Source: Candidatus Faecivivens stercoravium
Lineage (GTDB): Bacteria > Bacillota > Clostridia > Oscillospirales > Ruminococcaceae
Assembly: GCA_018712425.1 (NCBI GenBank)
Contig: DVHA01000045.1
Location: 1-17,824, forward strand
Direction: 5' to 3'
DNA: 17,824 nt
A program made the translations under genes and the position numbers. Shown piece by piece: positions 6,724 through 14,256 of this stretch. A model generated the notes under the pieces. That model did no database searches and was not told where the DNA came from. It worked only from the letters and a program-made list of their open reading frames with translations. Every line of letters starts with the position of its first letter. The stretch's first letter is position 1.

Positions 6724-9700
6724 ATGCGATTGCGTTCCCTTGAGATCCAGGGGTTTAAGTCCTTCCCGGACAAGACCAAAATTGAATTTGACGAGGGGAT
6801 GACCGTCGTCGTCGGCCCCAACGGCAGCGGCAAGAGCAACATCAGCGACGCGATCCGCTGGGTGCTGGGGGAGCAGTCGACCAAGGCCCTCCGGGGCGGC
6901 AAGATGGAGGACGTCATCTTCGCCGGCACCGCCGCCCGCAAACCGCTGGGGATGGCGACCGTCTCCCTCACCTTCGACAACACCGACCGCACCCTCCCGG
7001 TGGAGGCGGACGAGGTGGCGATCACCCGCCGGTATTTCCGCAGCGGCGAGAGCGAATACCTTGTAAACGGCAAGCCGGTGCGGCTCCGGGATTTGAGCGA
7101 GATGCTGATGGACACCGGCCTTGGCCGGGACGGCTACTCGATGATCGGCCAGGGGCGGATCGCCGAGATCATCTCCGCCAAAAGCCGGGAGCGCCGGGAA
7201 ATCTTCGAAGAGGCCGCCGGCATCGCCAAATACCGCTTCCGTCGGGAAGAGGCGGAGCGGAAGCTGGAGCAGGCCCAGGAAAACCTGCTGCGGCTCTACG
7301 ACATCCTCTCGGAACTGGAAGGGCGGGTCGGGCCGCTGAAGGAGCAGGCCGAAAAGGCGGAGCGGTTCCTCGCCCTGTCGGAGGAGAAAAAGAAGCTGGA
7401 AATCAGCTTGTGGCTTTTGCAGCTGCAAAAACTCCGGGAGGACTTAAAAGAGCAGGAAAACCGCTGCCTCATCGCCAGGGGCGAGGACGAGCGGCTGAAA
7501 AACGAGGCCGACCGGCTGGAACAGCAGATCCAGGAGGCGTACGACCAGACCCGGGACTGCCTCACGAAGAGCGAGGAGTACCGCCAGATCCGGGAAAACC
7601 TCCAGAACCGGATTGCCGCCGGCAAATCGGAGATCGCCGTCCATGAAAACGAGCGGACCCACGCCCTTCTGGAACAGAAGCGGCTGCGGGACGAGCTGGC
7701 GGGCGGCGAAGCGGCGGAAAAAGCCGGGGCCGCCGCCATCTTCGAGGCACGGAAAAAGCTCCAGACCCTCCGGGAAAAGCTCCAGGAACTGGAACGGCAG
7801 GAGCAGGAGGCGAAAGCCCAGGCCGAAGCGGTCGCCGACGCCGGCAAGAGCGCCGGGGACGAAGCGGCCGCCCTGCAGGCCAGACTCGCCCAGTGCACCC
7901 TCGACATCTCCCGCTTTACAATGGCCATCACCGCCGCCTCCCGCAGCGAAGCGGAGCAGCGGGACCGCCAGGCGGCCGATAAAGAGGCATTGCGGGAGGC
8001 GGAAGGGAAACTCGCCGCCGAGACCGGCTCCCGGGCGGAGTTAAACGGGCTGCTGGATGAAATCCGCGGCAAGCGGGAAACCCTCCAGAACACCCTCTCC
8101 GGCTACCAGTTAAAGCTCCAGTCCCGGCGGGAAGCGGCCGACCAGATCCACCGCCAGGTGCAGGACCTCGAGCTGGAGGAAAAGGGCAAGCTCCAGCGGG
8201 CCAGCCTGCTGCGGGACCTCGAAAGCCATATGGAGGGCTTCAACCACTCGGTCAAGACGGTCATGGGCTGGAAACAGCGGGGCCAGATGGACGGCGTCCA
8301 CGGGACGGTGGCGGGGCTCATTGAGGTGCCGGAAAACTACGCCGTCGCCATCGAGACCGCCCTCGGCGCGGGGCTCCAGAACATCGTCGTCGAAAACGAG
8401 GAGACCGCCAAATCCTGCATCCGGCGGCTGCAGCGGGAACGGGCCGGGCGGGCCACCTTCCTGCCGCTGACGGCGGTCAGAGGGAACCTGTTAAACGAAC
8501 CGGGGCTTATCCATGAACCGGGCTTTGTCGGCATCGCGTCAGAGCTGGTCGGGGTTTCCGACCGGTATAAAGGGGCGGTGCGGTTCTTACTCGGGCGGAT
8601 CGCGATTGCCTCCGATCTCGACACCGCCGCCGACATCGCCAAAAAATACCGCTATAAATTCCGGATTGTGACGCTGGACGGCCAGCAGATCAACGCCGGC
8701 GGCAGCTTCACCGGCGGCAGCGCCGCCCGCAGCCAGGGGATCCTCTCCCGCCGCGGCGAGGCGGAGGCCCTGAAGCGGGAGGCGGACGCCATCCGCGCCC
8801 GGAAAGAGGCGGCTTCCCGGAAGGAAGCGGCCGCCCGGCAGGAGCTCCAGACGCTCACCCAGCGGCTCGAAGAGGTGCGGGAAGAGCTGATGGCGGTCAG
8901 CGAGGACCTCGTCCGGTTCGAAGGGGAACTGGGCCGGGCCAAGGACGAGATCGAATCGGCCGCCGCCCGGAAAGCGGCCCTCTCCGCCCAGATCCGGGAG
9001 GGGGAGGAAAAGCTCTCCGCCCTCGAGACCGAGCGGATGGAAAACGAAGCGGCCCTGAAAAACGCCGAATCGAAAAAGGCGGAACTGGAAGAAACGCTGA
9101 AAGCCCGCCAGGGAAGCCAGGACGAGCTGTCCGGGAAACTGGACGAGATGACCGCCCGGTTAAACCAGCTCTCGATTGAAAAGATCGTCCTCCAAAAGGA
9201 TACAGAGACAGCCGAGACAAACCTCCAGTCGGTGCTGGACGCCCGCCAGGCCGCCCGGGAGAAGCGGGAGGAGACCGAAAAGGCCGCCGCCGCCCTCGAA
9301 GAGAAGGTCAAAACCCTCGAAGCGGACATCCAGTCCGGCCGGGAGCAGGTCGAGGCCTTCACCCGCCAGGTGGCCGAATACGGGGAGAAAAACGAGGCAA
9401 TGCTCAAACGCCGCACCCAGCTGGAAGGGGAGACCCTTTCCCTCCGGCAGCAGTCCAGAGAACTCTCCGCCCGGAAGGAACGGGCCGCCGGGGAATCTGC
9501 CCGGCTCCAGGAGCAGAAGACCGCCATCCAGCGGGACTATGACCAGCTGGTCGCCCGGATGTGGGAAGAGTACGAACTGACCCCCCGGGAGGCGGCGGAA
9601 CTGAAAACCGAACTCGCCTCCGCCTCCGAAGGGAACCGGCAGCTCGGCATCCTCAAAAACCAGATCAAGGCCCTTGGCAGCATCAACGTCTCGGCCATTG

Positions 9701-10311
9701 AGGAGTATAAAGAGGTGTCCGAACGCTACCGCTTCTTAAAACGGCAGGTGGACGACGCGGCCAGCGCCCGGGATGAACTGCTCGGGCTGATCGACCAGCT
9801 GACCGGCGAGATGAAGGAGCTGTTCGGCAGCGCCTTTCACGATATCAACCGCCACTTCGGGGAAATCTTCCGGGAGCTGTTCGGCGGCGGGAAGGCTTCC
9901 CTCCAGCTGGACGACCCGTCGGATATCCTCGAGTGCGGCATCGAAATCCTCGTCCAGCCCCCCGGCAAGATCATCAAAAACCTCGCGGCCCTTTCAGGCG
10001 GCGAACAGGCGCTGGTGGCGGTCGCCATCTACTTCGCGATCCTCAAGGTCCGGCCCTCCCCCTTCTGCGTGCTGGACGAGATCGAGGCGGCGCTGGACGA
10101 CGTCAACGTCGCCCGGTACGCCGCCTACCTCAAGGGGATCAGCGACAAGACCCAGTTTATCCTCATCACCCACCGCCGCGGGACGATGGAAGAGGCCGAC
10201 ACCCTCTACGGGGTGACGATGCAGGAGAGCGGCGTCAGTAAGCTGTTGCAGCTGAAAGTCTCCCAGCTGGAAAAGGAAAAGGCCCCGGCGGGGCTGCTGG
10301 GGGAGGGGTAA
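6724..10311 (+). CDS. smc: Chromosome segregation ATPase SMC
   Basis: Core subunit of the SMC-ScpAB condensin that is loaded near the origin and organises and segregates the chromosome. The 1195 residues are full length. The N-terminal head has Walker A GPNGSGKSN (31-39) and the GQGRIAEIISAKSRERR block (about 142-158). A long coiled coil is rich in E, K, Q, R and A. The hinge starts at about residue 524 (GVHGTVAGLIEVP) and runs to about 678, with GGSFTGGS near its end. After the returning coil, the C-terminal head has the ABC signature LSGGEQALVAVA (from 1090) and Walker B FCVLDEIEAALDD (from 1114). A GAGAGGAG site at 6706-6713 supports the start. The partner genes scpA and scpB are not in the window. 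Long antisense frames over the coiled coil are composition artefacts. Confidence 0.98.
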   Translation: MRLRSLEIQGFKSFPDKTKIEFDEGMTVVVGPNGSGKSNISDAIRWVLGEQSTKALRGGKMEDVIFAGTAARKPLGMATVSLTFDNTDRTLPVEADEVAITRRYFRSGESEYLVNGKPVRLRDLSEMLMDTGLGRDGYSMIGQGRIAEIISAKSRERREIFEEAAGIAKYRFRREEAERKLEQAQENLLRLYDILSELEGRVGPLKEQAEKAERFLALSEEKKKLEISLWLLQLQKLREDLKEQENRCLIARGEDERLKNEADRLEQQIQEAYDQTRDCLTKSEEYRQIRENLQNRIAAGKSEIAVHENERTHALLEQKRLRDELAGGEAAEKAGAAAIFEARKKLQTLREKLQELERQEQEAKAQAEAVADAGKSAGDEAAALQARLAQCTLDISRFTMAITAASRSEAEQRDRQAADKEALREAEGKLAAETGSRAELNGLLDEIRGKRETLQNTLSGYQLKLQSRREAADQIHRQVQDLELEEKGKLQRASLLRDLESHMEGFNHSVKTVMGWKQRGQMDGVHGTVAGLIEVPENYAVAIETALGAGLQNIVVENEETAKSCIRRLQRERAGRATFLPLTAVRGNLLNEPGLIHEPGFVGIASELVGVSDRYKGAVRFLLGRIAIASDLDTAADIAKKYRYKFRIVTLDGQQINAGGSFTGGSAARSQGILSRRGEAEALKREADAIRARKEAASRKEAAARQELQTLTQRLEEVREELMAVSEDLVRFEGELGRAKDEIESAAARKAALSAQIREGEEKLSALETERMENEAALKNAESKKAELEETLKARQGSQDELSGKLDEMTARLNQLSIEKIVLQKDTETAETNLQSVLDARQAAREKREETEKAAAALEEKVKTLEADIQSGREQVEAFTRQVAEYGEKNEAMLKRRTQLEGETLSLRQQSRELSARKERAAGESARLQEQKTAIQRDYDQLVARMWEEYELTPREAAELKTELASASEGNRQLGILKNQIKALGSINVSAIEEYKEVSERYRFLKRQVDDAASARDELLGLIDQLTGEMKELFGSAFHDINRHFGEIFRELFGGGKASLQLDDPSDILECGIEILVQPPGKIIKNLAALSGGEQALVAVAIYFAILKVRPSPFCVLDEIEAALDDVNVARYAAYLKGISDKTQFILITHRRGTMEEADTLYGVTMQESGVSKLLQLKVSQLEKEKAPAGLLGEG

Positions 10312-10408
10312 GTGGTTTATCATCCAAAGGCAGAGACCGTTGAATCATTTCTGCTGAGACGCGGCGTTCGGCGCTGGCGTTAAAATGACAGAGAAACGTG
10401 CGCAGAAT

Positions 10409-10558
10409 GAAAAGTTTTACTCGATTTTTTTCAAAAAATCGCGGGAATGGAAGGGGCAGAGCCCCTTCCCAAGCGCTTACCTACCGTACTTTCGAAGCTG
10501 TCCACAGCTTTGCCACTGATAACGAAGCGTGCGCAGCACCCAAAATATAATCCAAAAA
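10409..10558 (+). repeat. Intergenic three-hairpin element, copy 3 (smc|ftsY)
   Basis: Same family. Hairpin 1 here is AT-rich: arms CGATTTTT (10422-10429) and AAAAATCG (10434-10441). It is almost wholly different in sequence from the GC-rich arms of the other copies yet still pairs fully. Hairpin 2 arms are GGAAGGGGC (10449-10457) and GCCCCTTCC (10461-10469) around AGA. Hairpin 3 arms are AAGCTG (10495-10500) and CAGCTT (10505-10510), six perfect pairs. The tail contains TATAAT (10546-10551), but no -35-like hexamer lies 16-18 nt upstream, so a promoter is not claimed. The sequence between smc and the element (10312-10408) shows only a weak CGGCG/CGCTG hairpin. Confidence 0.87.
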
Positions 10559-10562
10559 GATT

Positions 10563-10568
10563 GGGAGG
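10563..10568 (+). promoter_or_regulatory. Ribosome binding site fixing the start of ftsY
   Basis: GGGAGG, 7 nt before the ATG at 10576. It rejects an in-frame ATG at 10447, which lies inside hairpin 2 of the intergenic repeat and would add 43 residues unrelated to FtsY. Confidence 0.85.
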
Positions 10569-10575
10569 TTCATCC

Positions 10576-11481
10576 ATGGGACTATTCAGTAAAATCCGAG
10601 AAGGGCTTAAAAAGACCAAAGACTCGATGATGCAGAAGGTGGAGCGGGTCATCAACTCCTTCACCAAAATCGACGACGACTTCCTCGAAGAGCTGGAAGA
10701 GACGCTGATTATGTCCGACGTCGGGGTGGAAACCTCCGAGGCGATCGTCGAGGAATTGCGGAAAAAGATCAAGGAGACCGGCGCCACCGACCCCGCCGAA
10801 GTAAAAGGGCTCTTAAAAGAGATCATCGCCGGGATGCTCAAAGAAGACCGGCCTTTCACCCTCTCGACCAAGCCCTCGATCATCTTTGTCATCGGCGTCA
10901 ACGGCGCCGGCAAGACGACCACCATCGGCAAGCTGGCCGCGGGCTATAAGGCCGAGGGCAAAAAAGTGCTGGTGGCGGCCGCCGACACCTTCCGCGCCGC
11001 CGCCATCGACCAGCTGCAGGTCTGGACCGAACGGGCAGGGGTCGACATCGTCAAGCACACCGAAGGGGCCGACCCCGCCGCCGTCGTCTACGACTCGATC
11101 GACGCGGCGAAGGCAAGGGGCTGCGACCTGCTGCTCATCGACACCGCCGGGCGGCTGCACAACAAGAAAAACCTGATGGCCGAGCTGCACAAGATGTTTA
11201 AGATCGTCTCCCAGCGGGCGGCGGGCTGCGACGTCGAGGTGCTGCTGGTGCTGGACGCCACCACCGGCCAGAACGCCGTCAGCCAGGCCGAGCTTTTTAA
11301 AGAGGCGGCCGACATCACCGGCATCGTCCTCACCAAACTGGACGGCACCGCCAAAGGCGGCATTGTCATTTCCCTTAAGAACCAGTTAAACCTCCCGGTC
11401 CGGTTTGTCGGCGTCGGGGAGAAGATCGACGATTTACAGCCTTTCGACCCGCAGCAGTTTGTCGACGCGCTGTTTGAATAA
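10576..11481 (+). CDS. ftsY: Signal recognition particle receptor FtsY
   Basis: SRP receptor GTPase that docks ribosome-nascent chain-SRP complexes at the membrane for co-translational insertion. The 301 residues comprise only the N and G domains; the acidic A domain of E. coli FtsY is absent, as is common in Gram-positives. The N-terminal MGLFSKIREGLKKTK helix is amphipathic and is the likely lipid-binding element. G1 is GVNGAGKTT (from residue 107), followed by the SRP-GTPase motif DTFRAAAIDQL, G3 DTAGRLHNK and G4 TKLDGTAKGG. The ATG is chosen for its GGGAGG site. It follows smc across an intergenic repeat and is followed 13 nt later by rdgB with its own AGGAGG. ffh is not adjacent here. 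Confidence 0.96.
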   Translation: MGLFSKIREGLKKTKDSMMQKVERVINSFTKIDDDFLEELEETLIMSDVGVETSEAIVEELRKKIKETGATDPAEVKGLLKEIIAGMLKEDRPFTLSTKPSIIFVIGVNGAGKTTTIGKLAAGYKAEGKKVLVAAADTFRAAAIDQLQVWTERAGVDIVKHTEGADPAAVVYDSIDAAKARGCDLLLIDTAGRLHNKKNLMAELHKMFKIVSQRAAGCDVEVLLVLDATTGQNAVSQAELFKEAADITGIVLTKLDGTAKGGIVISLKNQLNLPVRFVGVGEKIDDLQPFDPQQFVDALFE

Positions 11482-11494
11482 GGAGGAACCCGTT

Positions 11495-12067
11495 ATGGAT
11501 ATCATCTTAGCCACCAACAACGCCCATAAGGTGCAGGAGCTCCGCCGGATGCTGGAACCGCTGGGCTACACCCTCTATTCCCAGAAGGAAAAGGGCATTT
11601 CGATTGAAGTAGAGGAAAACGGCACCACCTTCGAGGAAAACGCCTTCCTGAAGGCCAAAGCCATCTACGACCTGACCGGGTGCGCCGCGCTGGCGGACGA
11701 CTCCGGCCTCTGCGTCGACGCGCTCTCCGGCGCGCCGGGGGTCTACTCCGCCCGGTACGCGGGGGAGCCCTGCGACGATAAGAAGAATAACGAAAAGCTC
11801 CTCAAAGCGATGGACGGGGTGGAAAACCGCGCCGCCCAGTTCGTCAGTGTCATCTGCTACATTGACCCCCAGGGGAAGGACCACTATTTCCGCGGCGAGT
11901 GCCCCGGGGAAGTCGGCTTCGAGGAAAAGGGGGACGGCGGCTTCGGCTACGACCCCCTCTTCATGGTTGGGGAGAAGTCCTACGCCGAGATGACCGGCGC
12001 CGAAAAGGACGCCGTCTCCCACCGCGGCCGGGCCATCCGGCTGCTGGCCGATTACCTCGGCAGATAA
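11495..12067 (+). CDS. rdgB: XTP/dITP diphosphatase (RdgB/HAM1 family)
   Basis: House-cleaning pyrophosphatase that hydrolyses non-canonical purine nucleotides (XTP, dITP, ITP) to monophosphates, keeping them out of DNA and RNA. The 190 residues match the family. Motifs in order are the N-terminal substrate loop ATNNAHKVQEL, the catalytic acidic block ALADDSGLCVDAL with APGVYSARYAG, the base-recognition GGFGYDPLF, and the C-terminal SHRGRA. The start at 11495 has a perfect AGGAGG at 11481-11486 that overlaps the end of ftsY. Longer in-frame starts inside ftsY have no site and add non-homologous residues. It is followed 12 nt later by an isochorismatase-fold hydrolase, so these genes are probably co-transcribed with ftsY. 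Confidence 0.95.
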   Translation: MDIILATNNAHKVQELRRMLEPLGYTLYSQKEKGISIEVEENGTTFEENAFLKAKAIYDLTGCAALADDSGLCVDALSGAPGVYSARYAGEPCDDKKNNEKLLKAMDGVENRAAQFVSVICYIDPQGKDHYFRGECPGEVGFEEKGDGGFGYDPLFMVGEKSYAEMTGAEKDAVSHRGRAIRLLADYLGR

Positions 12068-12079
12068 GGGGGCAGCCGG

Positions 12080-12607
12080 ATGCAGGAAATCCTTGTCGTC
12101 GTCGATATGCAGAACGACTTTGTCACCGGCCCCCTCGGCACTCCCGAGGCCCGGACCATCCTCCCGAAGGTGGCCGAAAAGGTGAAAAACTTCCCCGGCC
12201 GGGTGCTCTTCACCCGGGACACCCACGAGGAAAACTACCTCGAATCCCGGGAGGGGAAGGCGCTGCCGGTGCCCCACTGCATCCGCGGGACCAGGGGGTG
12301 GGAAATCTGCCCCGAACTGGAAACGCTGCGGAAGGAAGAACCGGTCGACAAACCCACCTTCGGCTCCACCGGCCTCGGGGAAGTCCTCCGGGCGGCGGAT
12401 CAATATGGGGAAAAGATCGGGAAGATCACCCTTGTCGGCGTCTGCACCGATATCTGTGTCATCTCGAATGCCCTGCTCCTGCGGGCCTTCCTGCCGGAAG
12501 CGGAGATCGCGGTCGACGCTGCCTGCTGCGCCGGGGTGACGCCGGAAAGCCATCAGACGGCCCTCCGGGCGATGAAAGCCTGCCAGATTACAATTGAAAA
12601 CGAATAA
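12080..12607 (+). CDS. Isochorismatase-fold cysteine hydrolase, nicotinamidase-like
   Basis: A 175-residue member of the isochorismatase superfamily. The cysteine-hydrolase triad is visible: D9 in VVVDMQNDF, K91 in DKPTF and C126 in TDICV. TRDTHEENY supplies the Asp-x-His typical of the nicotinamidase metal site, although the second histidine of the DxHxxxH pattern is replaced (Tyr). VPHCIRGTRGWEI resembles the HCxxGTxG segment of PncA. The most likely activity is nicotinamide deamidation to nicotinate, but other amide substrates are possible and the symbol pncA is withheld. nadD, which would act further along the same salvage route, lies about 1 kb downstream. The start follows GGGGG at 12068-12072. 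The reading frame ends 37 nt before the chosen start of the acetyltransferase gene. Confidence 0.8.
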   Translation: MQEILVVVDMQNDFVTGPLGTPEARTILPKVAEKVKNFPGRVLFTRDTHEENYLESREGKALPVPHCIRGTRGWEICPELETLRKEEPVDKPTFGSTGLGEVLRAADQYGEKIGKITLVGVCTDICVISNALLLRAFLPEAEIAVDAACCAGVTPESHQTALRAMKACQITIENE

Positions 12608-12644
12608 AAGTACAGAAATGTTGTCAGAAAGGATGCGGTTTCAA

Positions 12645-13115
12645 ATGGAAATCAGAAGAGCGACTGCGGCGGACATCGAAGGAATCGATAAGCTCCTGTA
12701 CCAGGTCAACATGGTCCATCACAACGGCCGCCCCGACCTCTTTAAAGCGGGCGGGCGGAAATACACCGACGAACAGCTCTCAGCCCTGCTGGCGGACGAC
12801 ACCCGCCCGGTGTTTGCGGCAGTGGACGAAGCGGGGCATGTCCTCGGCTACGCCTTCTGCATCCTCCAGCAGCACCCGGATGACAACATCCTCACCGACA
12901 TCAAGACCCTCTATATCGACGACCTCTGCGTCGACGAGAATATCCGCGGGCAGCATATCGGGCGGCGGCTCTACGAGTACGTCAAACGGTACGCAAAAGA
13001 GACCGGCTGCTACAACCTGACCCTGAACGTCTGGGCCTGCAACGAGAGCGCCAGAAAGTTTTATGAACGCTGCGGCCTCGTCCCCCAGAAGTACGGCATG
13101 GAAACGATATTGTAA
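12645..13115 (+). CDS. GNAT-family N-acetyltransferase
   Basis: Acetyl-CoA-dependent N-acetyltransferase of unknown substrate, 156 residues. It starts MEIRRATAADIEGIDKLL, the usual GNAT beta1-alpha1 opening. The acetyl-CoA-binding motif A is DDLCVDENIRGQHIGRRLYEY, with R101-G-Q-H-I-G106 as the pyrophosphate loop. Motif B follows as NVWACNESARKFYERCGL, characteristic of the family's C-terminal half. The start at 12645 is chosen because homology begins there and AAAGGA lies at 12628-12633 (11-nt spacing, slightly long). In-frame ATG codons at 12633 and a TTG at 12594 are alternatives that would add 4 or 17 residues. It probably ends the ftsY transcription unit; a long-form intergenic element follows. 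Confidence 0.85.
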   Translation: MEIRRATAADIEGIDKLLYQVNMVHHNGRPDLFKAGGRKYTDEQLSALLADDTRPVFAAVDEAGHVLGYAFCILQQHPDDNILTDIKTLYIDDLCVDENIRGQHIGRRLYEYVKRYAKETGCYNLTLNVWACNESARKFYERCGLVPQKYGMETIL

Positions 13116-13124
13116 AGATGAAAA

Positions 13125-13336
13125 ATCCGGCGGACCCCATGTCCGGCGCTGAAACTTGATTTGCGCGCCACGGGGCGAAGTAAAAAGTTTAGGATCGACC
13201 CCTTTTTAAAGGGGTCGCGGGAGTGGAGAGGGCAGAGCCCTTTCCCAGGCGCTCACCTTCCGTACTTCCGAAGCTGCCCACGGCTTCCCCGCCTGAAATA
13301 AAGCGTGCGCAGCACCCAAATTATGATTCAAAAGAA
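13125..13336 (+). repeat. Intergenic three-hairpin element, copy 4, long form (GNAT|yhbY)
   Basis: Long-form copy sharing the 5' extension with the element at 4641: about 91 of the first 100 bases agree by eye. Hairpin 1 arms are CGACCCCTT (13196-13204) and AAGGGGTCG (13209-13217). Hairpin 2 arms are GGAGAGGGC (13225-13233) and GCCCTTTCC (13237-13245) around AGA, with one G-U pair. Hairpin 3 arms are AAGCTG (13271-13276) and CGGCTT (13281-13286); A-to-G in the 3' arm turns a U-A pair into U-G and keeps the stem. The tail has GTGC/GCAC and TATGAT (13322-13327). The remaining 33 nt to yhbY hold only its leader and ribosome binding site. Confidence 0.88.
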
Positions 13337-13369
13337 ACAACCTGACCCTACCTTCAGAAAGGAACTTTT

Positions 13370-13660
13370 ATGACCAGTAAACAGAGAGCAAAACTCAGAG
13401 GGATGGCCAATTCCCTCGAAACCATCTTACAGATCGGCAAGGGCGGCATCAACGAAAACACCTGCAAGACGGTGGAACAGGCGCTGCTGGCCAGAGAGCT
13501 GATCAAGATCCGCGTCCTGGAAAACAGCCTCTACACCGCCAAAGAGGCGGCCGCCGAGATCGCAGAGGCGGTCGGCTGCGAGGTGGTGCAGGTGGTCGGT
13601 ACCCGCATCACCCTCTACAAGCCGAACCCCGAAAAACCGGTCATCGTGCTCGACGACTGA
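13370..13660 (+). CDS. yhbY: CRM-domain RNA-binding protein YhbY (YqeI)
   Basis: Small (96 residues) single CRM-domain protein that associates with the large ribosomal subunit during assembly. The family motifs are visible: MTSKQRAKLRGMAN at the start, the GxxG loop in LQIGKGGINENT, and ARELIKIRVLENS, followed by a C-terminal VGCEVVQVVGTRITLYKPN that forms the last beta strands. GAAAGGA upstream of the ATG supports the start. Only one base separates its stop from nadD, so the two are translationally coupled. In Bacillus the same order is yqeI-nadD-yqeK-yqeL. The role in ribosome assembly comes from family knowledge; the sequence itself shows only the CRM fold. Confidence 0.93.
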   Translation: MTSKQRAKLRGMANSLETILQIGKGGINENTCKTVEQALLARELIKIRVLENSLYTAKEAAAEIAEAVGCEVVQVVGTRITLYKPNPEKPVIVLDD

Positions 13661-13661
13661 G

Positions 13662-14255
13662 ATGGAAACCGGTATTTACGGCGGCACCTTCAACCCGGTG
13701 CACCTGGGACATATCCACCTGCTTAAGGCGGCGGCCCCCTGTTTCGACCGGATCCTCGTGATGCCCGACCGCGTCCCACCCCATAAGGAGGCGGAGATGC
13801 TGGCTTCTGGAGAAGACCGGGCAGCGATGCTCCGGCTGGCAGTCTCGGATATCCCGAAGGCGGAAGTCTGCACGCTGGAGCTGGAGGCGGAGGGGCGGAG
13901 CTACACCTACCTGACCCTCCGGAAACTCCGCGCCCTCTATCCCGATGACCGTTTCACCCTCATCATCGGCGGGGATATGCTCCGCACCTTTAAAGAGTGG
14001 CGGAACTGGGAGGAAATCCTCGGAAACGCCTCCCTCCTGGCCGCCGCCCGGGACGACGGGGAATATGAGCGGCTTTTGCGGGTGGCGGAAGACTTCCCGG
14101 ACGCCCGGGTCTTAAAAGTCCCGCCCCTCCCGATGTCCTCGACCGGCGTGCGGGAGGCGGCGGCGGTCGGGAAACCCCTTGCGGGGATGGTGCCGCCGGC
14201 AGTGGAAGACTACATCAAAACCCATCGCCTCTATCAAAACGAAAGGACGGATTGA
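13662..14255 (+). CDS. nadD: Nicotinate-nucleotide adenylyltransferase NadD
   Basis: Transfers AMP from ATP to nicotinate mononucleotide to form deamido-NAD, a step common to de novo and salvage NAD synthesis. At 197 residues it is the expected size. The nucleotidyltransferase signature GIYGGTFNPVHLGH occupies residues 4-17 and includes the HxGH ATP-binding motif; LIIGGDML and FKEWRNWEEI are typical internal blocks, and SSTGVREA (from residue 159) is the second ATP-binding signature. The start lies one base after yhbY and the stop one base before yqeK, so the three are one operon. A nicotinamidase-like gene upstream in the window may feed the same pathway. Confidence 0.95.
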   Translation: METGIYGGTFNPVHLGHIHLLKAAAPCFDRILVMPDRVPPHKEAEMLASGEDRAAMLRLAVSDIPKAEVCTLELEAEGRSYTYLTLRKLRALYPDDRFTLIIGGDMLRTFKEWRNWEEILGNASLLAAARDDGEYERLLRVAEDFPDARVLKVPPLPMSSTGVREAAAVGKPLAGMVPPAVEDYIKTHRLYQNERTD

Positions 14256-14256
14256 C

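Noticed and set aside
5647..7428. A 593-codon open frame on the minus strand over the radical SAM gene and smc.
   Set aside because: It is antisense to two well-supported genes, has no recognisable motif, and is expected where GC-rich codons leave few stops on the opposite strand.
8652..9527. A 291-codon minus-strand frame rich in Ser, Arg and Ala.
   Set aside because: It is the antisense of the SMC coiled coil, and its low-complexity composition mirrors the repeated Glu, Lys and Ala codons of that coil.
10546..10551. TATAAT at the 3' end of repeat copy 3, with related hexamers in the other copies, as a promoter carried by the element.
   Set aside because: The bases 17 nt upstream are GAAGC-like in the copies, not TTGACA-like, and there is no extended -10 TG. 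A promoter remains possible but is not supported well enough to list.
10447..10575. A start inside the intergenic repeat (ATG in hairpin 2) in frame with ftsY, and similar short open frames reading EGAEPLP in the other repeat copies, suggesting a repeat-encoded peptide or FtsY extension.
   Set aside because: No ribosome binding site precedes it. The copies differ by single-base insertions or deletions after hairpin 3 and copy 1 meets an early stop, so the frame is not conserved, while base pairing is. ftsY has a good site at 10563.
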